From positions 24,372,581 through 24,436,580 of the forward strand of contig CM029380.1 of the NCBI GenBank assembly GCA_017165825.1: DNA of 64,000 nucleotides, read 5' to 3'. A program made the position numbers and the translations under genes. Origin of the DNA: Hepsetus odoe. Lineage: Eukaryota > Chordata > Actinopteri > Characiformes > Hepsetidae. The notes beneath the pieces are model-generated. The model was not told where the DNA came from. It saw nothing but the letters and a program-made list of their open reading frames with translations, and did not search any database. Shown here piece after piece: positions 56,554 to 64,000 of this stretch (position 1 is the stretch's first letter; every line of letters begins with the position of its first letter).

Positions 56554-56759
56554 GCATTTTTTCATTTTCACTTTCATTTTATTAAGAGGTTACGCGTCAA
56601 CAAAATTGGTAATAAATACAGAAAATAAATAACTTTCTTTTTTGTGCATTTATAGTGCCTTAAAGGAAACCACACTTGCTTTACAGTAGCACAAAAAACA
56701 ACATTCAAGTAAATATTCAGAAGTAACACGGTCCTTATGAAGACGTGGTGTCCCTTAAA

Positions 56760-57130
56760 GAACCCATAATGTGAGAAAAATATTCTCAGATTTCCTCGTT
56801 CAGCAATGCTGGATGCCTACTGTTCATTACTCAGTCCATACTTTACAAAAAGAGAATCTAAACTGCAAAATGACTCTGTTTTGAATGGGGGTTTTGTGAT
56901 GTCACAAACACATTTGCACGGATCGGCCCATTGCAGCTGTACGCCCATTCGTGCTGAAATGATGCACAGCAGCCAGTCAGAAAAGAGCTCATTTACATAT
57001 GTCCACCTTAGAGGCATAGTGGCAGAAACACCTTTTAACACAAAAAAACACCCTGTTTGATTTGAGATAAACAAAGGCTGGAAAATGCTCATAAAAAGGA
57101 ATTGAAACAAAATTAGACAAGCAACAGACA
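56760..57130. mobile_element. MITE remnant with 'cagccagtcagaaaagagctcattt'
   Basis: Shares 'ttttgtgatgtcaca', 'cagtcagaaaagagctcatttacatatg' and 'ccctgtttgatttgagataaac' with the copies at 41090 and 56000. It ends just 3' of the tmprss9 stop codon. Confidence 0.6.
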
Positions 57131-57176
57131 TGAACTATTAAAATATATTAATTACAATTCAGTGAAACATTGCCCT

Positions 57177-60100
57177 TTAAAAAGGGAGGTATTTTGATAT
57201 CCATTCCCTGATGGCAGTGACGCGCATGTAAACACCGGGGAAGCTGCTCCGTCCGCAGCCGTGACCCCAACTGGTCACTCCTGCTAAAAACCAGCGGCCC
57301 TGGGGTTGGCGGCACACCAGAGGACCCCCGGAGTCTCCCTACAGGGGGAAAAACACACACCTGTGTGTCTTCATCTGAGGCGGTGACATTTAAACAAGGC
57401 TGCTGGAGGCTTAAGTTACACCGGACTGAATTACATAATCGGCTTAAACAGATAAAGATCACCCGAGTGCAGCAGTACCTACATGAGAGATTGGGGCTTT
57501 CCCATCAACACATTTCCAGTTTATTGGTGGCTACAATCAATGGCCAGTTGATCAGAAACACAGACCATGCAGATGCATTTTGTAGGGTTGGCATGGGAGT
57601 GTGTGTGGTGCTGGTGCAAGAGAAGGAGGCATGTCCAAGCTTAGAGTGGTCAACTCAAAAATACCCAGCAGAAAGTGACCACTGAGATCTTATGAGCAGC
57701 AACGGATCTAATAAACCTGGTCTCACTTGCTGTTTATAGACTGATGATAAAAATAAAAATCATAGCCACAACACAAGTGGTTGAGGAGCAGTTCTCCAGA
57801 TCTTCCTGAAGGACAGTGTTGTTGTCTCTCATGTTCAGTCCAGTCTCTGTACCTGAGCAGTTCTCCAGATCTTCCTGAAGGACAGTGTTGTTGTCTCTCA
57901 TCTTCAGTCCAGTCTCTGTACCTGAGCAGTTTCAGAAGCAGTGTGAGATCATCTCCCCAGAGAAAACAAAAGGCAGCCAAAGTCCAAAGAAGAGCTTTGG
58001 GACGTCCCTCAAGAAACCTGGAGAAGTGTTCCTGAAGATGACTTAAAGAAAGGAGCTGGTCTAAGAGAGCTCAGGCTGTGCTGAAGAATAACGGTGGTGC
58101 AAGTGGATATTGACTTTAAAGCTGGTTAGAATGAAACTCTCTTTGTGTTTAGACTGGATGTGTATTTGCACAGAAATCACTGCACTTCTTTTCTCATTTT
58201 CATACAGAATAGAAAGAAATGAAAGGTGGCTTAGGACCTTTACGCAGTACTGTAGGTTGCAGAAGGTACACTGTGTAAATTTGTTCTGCTGAGGACTGGG
58301 GTGAATCCTCTTTCTGATTGTTTAAGGGGATCCAGAATAAAGATTGTCCGGAGATGAAAAAGTGAGAATTCCCATCACTCCTGTGTCCTGCCAACAGTAA
58401 AGCATCCTGAGAACATTCATATGTGGAGCTTCTCAGCCGAGGTGACGGTTTAGCCCCACAACAGAGCCATGAATAAAGAAAGGAACCAAAACATCCTCTT
58501 CGAGCAACTTCTCCCAACCATCCAAGAACAGTCTGGTGAAGAACAATGTCTTTTCCAGCATGATGGAGCTCCATGACATAAGGCAAAAGTGAGAACTAAG
58601 TGGCTTGAGGAACAAAACATCAAAACTTTGGGTCCACAGCCAGGAAACTCCCCAGACCTTCATTCCATTAAGAATCTGTGGTCAAATTTAGCATCTCCAT
58701 TCCATGTTGCTGGGCTGGTGGAGAAAAAGTCCTCCTGGAGGAACACCACACAGGCACAGGAAGAACATACAAGCTCCCTGCCTGGGAACTGAACCATTAA
58801 CCTTCTTAAGACAACAGCACTAAGCACTGTGCCACAGCAGATAACCACCAAAACACAAATTCTTCATCAACACATAGGATTCAGTCCTGTACTGTACTCC
58901 AGTAATGTGAACCTATAAAAGAGGTGTTTCTGATAAAATGGTCACGATGGTAGCCTGAGTATTAACTAGAATTGAACCTTTCAGAGGTCATGTGCTAGAA
59001 AACATACTGAACCAGTTAATTAATCAGCGCTTAATCAATGGACTCTCACCAGACAGGTGTCTCTCCCACCCTCCATGAAGCCAGCACACATCATGTTGGC
59101 GGTCAGTCTCCTGCTGTAAGACTGCAAGCAATCTGACTGGTCAATTACACTGACCTGAGCTTTCTGCAGCAGAGAGGTTAGCTTACCTGTGTGAGAAAGA
59201 GGGAGAGCTTGAGTGGTTAAATGCACAAAAAGTCATTTCTTGTCACCGTCTATACCTTTTAGGCTCACTGCCAGACCCAGATTAAGTTTAATCCTGGGAT
59301 AAGGATTACTTTTAGTAGATAAAAGAGCTTTTAGTACACTTTTACGCTTATGCAGCTTATCCTAAATGCTAGATCTTGGCCAAGAAGTTGCCCACGAGCC
59401 CTTTAGGTTGTGATTACAAGTACAAACTGCAGAAAACGATCTTAGGTAAACAGCATGGGAGATAATGGGAAACCCTGCCGTGGTGCTGACCCCCTCACTC
59501 CACTGTCACTGGAAACTAATGTTTAGAATTTATACTTGTACTGACGTCATTTGGCAGGCACTCTTTTCCTGAGTGTGCGCACATGAGTGCGTCATAGTCT
59601 CCAAATGAAACATCCTTCATACTTTAAAACCTGGCATTGAAATAAGAGCTTCTAGCAACTGCAAACTGAAATGAAGCTAAAGTGCCATATTACACAAAGA
59701 ACTAGTTTCTTTAAAGTTTGTCATTTTAAGTTGTAACTTGTTCTACAAAGTTTTCTTTGAAGACATTTTCAGTCGTTGTTAAAGGTAGCAAGAGTCTTGG
59801 CTGATTTGATGGTCAGGGGAAGTTCGTTCCACCACTTAGGAGCTGAGACAGAGTCTTGAGTGTCTTCTGCCTTTGAAAAGTGGGAGATGAAGCTGGGCTG
59901 AACTTGCTGTCCAAAATCCATGCTCTTGCTTACTTCTGAGAGAGGCTGGTTTACTTTGAGGTCTTTGTAAAATCCTCCTCTAATATCAGTGCAGATGGAT
60001 CACCTACAAGCATCACTACTCTCCTCGTATTTTATTTTGGTGACTTACCATCTTCTCTTACTGCACCCCATCCCATTATGAAGCACTCTGAGTCCTCGAG

Positions 60101-61262
60101 GAAGATGTGGCTTGGGGAGGGTAAACACACAGTCTGGATGGTGTACGAACTCGGGGCAGGGATCGAAAGCTCTACCAAGGCCACGTCAAAGTCCATAGAG
60201 CTGCTGTTGTAGTTAGGGTGCTGAATGACCCTCTGCAACGGAATGATCAGAGCACCAACTCCAAACCTGAGGATGGAGCCCAAACTCGCCGTCCACCCAC
60301 TGGGGTTCGGTTCCCTTTAGACAAAACACACAGTTTCAGTGTTTGTTACATCACTAGAAGTGGATGTGCTCCTCCATTAAAAATGGACTTAACATAGATC
60401 CCAGAAGAACCTCAAACCTCCACAAACCTCCTCATGTGTTTCAGTCCATTTTTAGGACTGCCCAAAAAACTCTTAAAAGATCATCTTTTAGTTACATTTA
60501 TTTTTGATATATTTCAGCCACACAGCATTCAGCAGTAAGCTACCAGTCGATCATCTGGAATCATCTGCACCTGTTCCTTCACTGCTTCATGTCTTAAGTT
60601 TTGTTTTGTTCTGCTTGAAGGTTCAGACGTAGGTCACTGTGTGGATTAACCAACAAAAAACAGTCAAACTGCTCAGGTACAGAGACTGGACTGAAAATGG
60701 GAGACAACAACACTGTCCTTCAGGAAGATCTGGAGAACTGCTCAGGTACAGAGACTGGACTGAACATGAGAGACAACAACACTGTCCTTCAGGAAGATCT
60801 GGACAACTGTCCCTCAGAAAAGTATGAAGGAATAAGGGGTCAAGACATGCAAGTCAGTGTTCCAAACAAGTTTCATTTTAAATAGTGACCTGCATATAGT
60901 TCCAAATCTGAAAGAATTCTTCAACTTTTCTTTGCCTTATATTTAAAAAAATTTTTAAACTTTTATATTTACAAAAAAATCTCAATCTGATGAGTCCAAT
61001 GTGAACACCCCCACTATTATCTAAACCTGTAATAATTTCCTCTAATCTGCATCAGATGAGTATTTTTCCAGACTCAAGTTCTAGGTTCCTTACCTGTTGA
61101 AACAGTGAGCGGCCGTGAGGAGCCATTTGCAGTGTATCAGAGTGGCTCCACAGCGATGTGAGCGCTGGAACTGCAGGCTGCCCACCCAGGGCCATTCCCC
61201 CCTGCGGGCGGTTACACCTCCCACGATTCTTTGACGGCCCACGGACGGCCGCTGCCCACAGT
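57177..61262 (-). CDS. tmprss9: tmprss9 last trypsin-like domain (four exons)
   Basis: Exons 61094-61262, 60049-60314, 59050-59186 and 57177-57338. It begins DCGQRPSVGRQRIVGGVTAR, where Cys pairs with the one in IQTVCLPS to hold the propeptide. The catalytic His, Asp and Ser are all intact, and SWGHGCGRSSFPGVY forms the substrate-binding wall. The domain closes EWISKYLPF and stop, with no further tail. The introns are filled by MITE, Tc1-like and RTE debris. Confidence 0.9.
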
Positions 61263-62846
61263 CTGCAGAGAGGACATCAGGGTCATGTAGTTACTCTGTG
61301 GACTGTTATCATTCTCTGGAGTGATGTCTCTGACTTCATCTCAAAACCGTCCCACCTGACCTGTCACGCCCAACACAAACCTCAACATCCTCCAGCTCCA
61401 CCGCCATCTTCAACCTGTCTAACATGGCTGGTTTCACTATCACCTTGTCTTCCCTTTCACCACTGATCCAGAGTGATTTAGGATTTACCTCCACCCACTA
61501 TTTTCAATCCAGGGTTAGGATTAAGGACAGGGTTTGGCTTTAAATTTGAGTTTTTGGGATGAATTAGAATGACCGTAGTGAGACCAGCTATTTTGTACAG
61601 GTTGGAGATGGTGGCGCTGAAGAAAGGAGGTGGCAGAGTTACAGATTTTGAGATTTGAGTTGGGAAGAATGAAAATGGACAGGACTGGGAACGAGTATAT
61701 TAGAGAGACAGCTCAGGTTGAGCCGACAAGCAGAGAAGCGAGATCACATTGAGAAGAATGTTTAGGATGGAGCTGCCTGGAAAGAGGAGAAGAGGAAGGA
61801 CAAAGAGGATGTTCATGGATGAGGTGAGAGAAGACATGCAGGCGGTTAGTGTGAAAAAGGACGATGCAGAGGACCTGAAGAAATGGAGACAGATGATCCA
61901 CTCTGGTGGCCACTGATTGGAGCAGCCAAATTAGGATTTGTAATGAGGATTAGGTTACAGGCTGAGGTAAATCGTATTGTTATTGAGTGCATCATCCAAT
62001 AGATTTGTATTAAAGGATGATGAAATGGATTCCATTAAATGTGGTGGAGTGAATGTGCCTCGCACCGCAGTTTTTCTCGTCAGCACCATTAAAGCAGTCA
62101 GTGGTTTGGTCACACTCCGGGTTAATCTTGCTGATACACACTCCTGCTCCACAGCTGAAGTTTCCGCTGCAGTTTGCAGCTCCTGGAAAAGGAGAATCAA
62201 CAAAACATGCATGACTTTATTACATTTATGATGGTGACATGGAAAACACAAAGGTTTCACCAACTTTCAATGAATCACATGCCATGGGGCAATTTGTATG
62301 GGCCAATGATTTAAAATGCCTAGGGAGCAGTGATGGGGATGGTACCGTGCTCAAGGGTATCTCATGGCAACCTACTCATCTGGGATTCGAACCCATGACC
62401 TTCTAATACCGAGACCTAGTCCCTAAAAACTAGGCCACCACTGCCCCAGCAGTGTTACTAAACTGATGCAAAGAGACCCAATTCTTTACCCGGCTGGACA
62501 GGGGGTGTTGTGATCATCCTGGTTAGAGGAGACACAGGCTTCATGGTGCTTTGCATCATAGAGTTGATGTGTGTTTGACTCAGGATCCAGTTACGGAGTT
62601 TGGTGACACGTGAGTACACTCCAGGTTTATTGATTTGGGCACAGCCCATCCCCCAGCTCACTATACCGGCCAGGAAGAAACGTCCAGAGGCACCTTCACA
62701 CACCAGAGGACCTCCTGAGTCACCCTGCAGAACAGAAACAGAGCCAACATCACTACTGTTCTATTTTTATATACACATGCAAGGAATGTTCATTTTCAGT
62801 CTAAAAAAACAAAAGATCCTGATTGGCTGAGAGGTGTGTTAGTAAA

Positions 62847-62878
<32 letters not shown>

Positions 62879-63821
62879 TTTACCTTTTCAGCATTCAGCT
62901 GACGCTCTTGTCCATAGCGACTTACATTTCTTATCTACAGGGACAGTCCCCCTGGAGCAACTTGGGGTTAAAGGTCTTGCTCAGGGACCCAATGATGATT
63001 GTGCTAGCAGTGATATTTGAACCCTTGGTTTGTAGGCAAGTATCCTACCACCAGACCACCACCACACCTAACCTATATATATACAGGGGACAGCCATATC
63101 CAGTGCCTGGAGAGCAGTGATGAGCACAGTACATTGCTCAAAGGAACCTCATTGTAACCTACTGGTCCAGGATTTGAACCCAAGACCTTCTAATCATGAG
63201 GCCTTGTCCCCAAAGTCTAAGACTGCCTAGTGGTTAGGGACTAGGCCTATTATAATATTATATGCTCACCTATATTATAATCTTCCAAGGGGGGCTCGAT
63301 GGAGCTGAACCTCACAGTGAGAAGGTTGTGGGTTTGGTTCCCAGTCTGGGCTCTTTCCATGTGGAGAGTACATGTTCTCCCACAGTTCTCATTTCTCTCT
63401 AGGTGGATTGGAGATGATAGCTTGCCCCTTATGTGTGTGTTTGTGGGTATGTTCTGTGGCGGACAGGTGACCCATCCGATGTGATTGGCCTGTGAGGGCT
63501 GAGAAGGGCTCCAGCCTCACCTTCTTTAGGATAAGTGGCTCAGAGAATGGAGGGATATACCAATATCAGCTCAGCTGAATAGGCATGGATTGCAGTGGTG
63601 CATTATGACTAATTCCCCAAATTAACGCAGATGAATGTGAATTGTGTGTAAGAGATCATAATGGTCACACATGCTGACCTGGCAGGAGTCCACTCTGCCC
63701 TGCAGGAAACCAGCACACATCATGTTATTGGTAATGGCTCCTCTGTAAACGACTGACGAATTGCAGACATCAGAGTCGATGACCTTCACCACAGCTTTCT
63801 GGAGTGTCGGGGGTACCTCCC
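57177..63821 (-). CDS. tmprss9: transmembrane polyserase (TMPRSS9-like), seven 3' exons, 5' partial
   Basis: Membrane-anchored polyserine protease that cleaves after Arg/Lys (family knowledge). Exons in reading order: 63679-63821, 62490-62724, 62066-62182, 61094-61262, 60049-60314, 59050-59186, 57177-57338. Phases agree throughout and give 408 residues. They encode the C-terminal half of one trypsin domain, an LDLa module and a full trypsin domain. The final domain has activation site RQRIVGG, His in LTAAHCF, Asp in DFDVALVEL, Ser in GDSGGPLVC and the S1 Asp in RDTCL. The stop TAA is at 57177-57179. The upstream half of the gene lies beyond the right edge. Adjacency to timm13 matches the human 19p13.3 order. 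Calling it tmprss9 rather than another multi-protease gene is strong inference. Confidence 0.88.
57782..58262 (-). mobile_element. MITE, 'actgtgcaaaagtc' family, with two 69-bp units
   Basis: Reverse orientation copy inside the last tmprss9 intron. The unit 'gagcagttctccagatcttcctgaaggacagtgttgttgtctctcat' occurs twice in tandem (57785-57925). The end near 58250 reads 'cctttacgcagtactgta'. Confidence 0.85.
58290..58690 (+). mobile_element. degenerate Tc1/mariner-like transposase fragment
   Basis: Plus-strand pieces include 'NKERNQNIL', 'LFQHDGAP' (second catalytic Asp region) and, after a stop and a shift, 'WLEEQNIKTLGPQPGNSPDL' and 'IKNLWSNL' (third acidic residue region). It is inactive: at least one in-frame stop and frame changes. 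Sister to 33215-33800. Confidence 0.8.
58690..58833 (-). mobile_element. dispersed fish repeat fragment
   Basis: 'atttagcatctccattccatg' then 'aagaacatacaagctccctgcctgggaactgaaccattaaccttcttaagacaacagcactaagcactgtgcca'; reverse-oriented member of the family at 40010. Confidence 0.75.
59187..60048 (-). other. tmprss9: tmprss9 intron
   Basis: No exon. The part at 59780-59990 ('gatggtcaggggaagttcgttccaccacttaggagc') resembles a dispersed repeat seen in many fish genomes (recall only). Confidence 0.4.
60490..60870 (+). mobile_element. MITE, 'actgtgcaaaagtc' family, with two 69-bp units
   Basis: Plus-strand copy in a tmprss9 intron. Unit starts ('ctgctcaggtacagagactggactgaa') fall at 60669 and 60738, exactly 69 bases apart. 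Confidence 0.85.
61318..61440 (-). mobile_element. RTE-like non-LTR fragment
   Basis: Short inverted piece: 'tcatctcaaaaccgtcccacctgacctgtc', 'cctcaacatcctccagctccaccgcc', 'caacctgtctaacatggctgg'. Confidence 0.6.
61565..61935 (+). mobile_element. RTE-like non-LTR retrotransposon 3' end
   Basis: From 'agtgagaccagctattttgtac' through 'aggatggagctgcctggaaagaggagaagaggaaggac' to 'gatccactctggtggccactgattggagcagccaaa', the intact 3' end of the element. Old, with many changes. Confidence 0.82.
62066..62182 (-). CDS. tmprss9: tmprss9 LDL-receptor class A exon
   Basis: One 117-bp exon, phase 1 on both sides, encoding a module with six Cys: ANCSGNFSCGAGVCI, then PECDQTTDCFNGADEKNC. The acidic DCFNGADE is the calcium-binding signature. 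The symmetrical phase makes it an insertable cassette. Confidence 0.9.
62316..62447 (-). mobile_element. tRNA-like SINE, head part
   Basis: Minus strand: 'gggcagtggtggcctagtttttaggga', 'gggttcgaatccc' (a perfect B box), 'aggttgccatgagatacccttgagcacggtacc'. In the intron upstream of the LDLa exon. Confidence 0.87.
62490..63821 (-). CDS. tmprss9: tmprss9 penultimate protease domain, C-terminal half (exons 62490-62724 and 63679-63821)
   Basis: The first exon (63679-63821) opens mid-codon with GEVPPTLQKAVVKVI and reaches NMMCAGFLQGRVDSCQ, whose Asp is the trypsin-type S1 pocket residue. The second (62490-62724) begins GDSGGPLVCEGASGRFFLAG, with the catalytic Ser, and continues VSWGMGCAQINKPGVYSRV. 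It then leaves the protease fold into a Thr/Pro-rich linker (PVSPLTRM, TTPPVQPG). The His and Asp exons of this domain are outside the window. Confidence 0.9.
62849..62880. repeat. (GT)n microsatellite
   Basis: About 15 GT units. Confidence 0.95.
62885..63065. mobile_element. dispersed repeat, 'tccatagcgacttacatttc' family
   Basis: 'ctgacgctcttgtccatagcgacttacatttctt' and 'ggttaaaggtcttgctcagggacccaat' followed by 'atttgaacccttggtttgtaggca' form a pattern common in fish genomes. Confidence 0.6.
63101..63228 (-). mobile_element. tRNA-like SINE, head part, diverged
   Basis: Minus strand contains 'gggttcaaatcc' and 'aggttacaatgaggttcctttgagcaatgtac'. A short repeat of its A-box region ('tagtggttagggactaggcc') follows at 63228-63247. 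Confidence 0.75.
63293..63556 (+). mobile_element. dispersed fish repeat, good copy
   Basis: 'cctcacagtgagaaggttgtgggtttggttcccagtctgggctctttccatgtggag', 'catgttctcccacag', 'gaagggctccagcctcaccttctttaggataagtggctcagagaatgg'. The fullest plus-strand member of the family listed at 18600. Confidence 0.85.
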
Positions 63822-64000
63822 CTGTTCCCACACACACACACACACACACACTTTGCTGTGGAGGCTGTGTGAACACCTGTGTTAGTAACGGGGCCACGTT
63901 ACGAGAGCTAAATTCACTCATTAGAATGGCTGTTTGGATCATTTTGAACATACACTGTAAGGAAAAGATGAAAATAAGCAGCAGGGATGGATAACACTCA

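Overview
This is a vertebrate nuclear window, almost certainly from a ray-finned fish. It has spliced genes with GT-AG introns, very long (CA)n and (CT)n tracts, and dense short interspersed and DNA-transposon repeats of kinds typical of teleosts. The protein-coding genes can be read exon by exon. I found no prokaryotic, viral or organellar block, no CRISPR array, and nothing that amounts to a new multi-gene system.

Layout. (1) 895-17726, plus strand: eighteen exons of a Rho guanine-nucleotide exchange factor of the ARHGEF18 (p114RhoGEF) type. They encode a DH domain, a PH domain, a linker, a long Glu/Arg/Gln-rich coiled coil and the conserved C-terminal tail. The 5' end probably lies left of the window. 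A long 3' untranslated region probably runs to a poly(A) signal at 22741. (2) About 22.8-47.3 kb: a 24-kb stretch with no convincing gene. It holds non-LTR retrotransposon tails, tRNA-like SINEs, MITEs, degenerate Tc1-like transposase and several minisatellites, with some single-copy blocks that look like candidate regulatory DNA. (3) 47342-49124, minus strand: an intronless coding exon for a 589-residue BTB-BACK-Kelch protein of the ENC1/KLHL25 group (probably enc3). Its non-coding first exon and promoter are predicted near 50445-50730. (4) 53075-54448, plus strand: three exons of timm13, the small Tim chaperone of the mitochondrial intermembrane space. (5) 57177-63821, minus strand: the last seven exons of a polyprotein serine protease. 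They encode the end of one trypsin domain, an LDL-receptor class A module and a complete, catalytically intact trypsin domain. This best fits tmprss9 (polyserase-1), which in human sits beside TIMM13.

The genes do not form a pathway. ARHGEF18 acts on RhoA and the junctional actin cytoskeleton, the ENC-type protein is a cullin-3 adaptor, TIMM13 is a mitochondrial import chaperone and TMPRSS9 is a membrane-anchored extracellular protease. The timm13-tmprss9 adjacency is a conserved vertebrate synteny that supports both calls.

The best leads for a second look are: a decayed, out-of-order copy of a PH-domain exon inside an arhgef18 intron; an LDLa module between two protease domains; two arrays of the same 52-bp minisatellite 9 kb apart; a 69-bp unit that varies in copy number inside one MITE family; a ZNF143-like promoter element at timm13; and a perfect DR1 nuclear-receptor site in the gene desert beside the ENC gene. 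All homology calls are from memory of the families; no database search was run.
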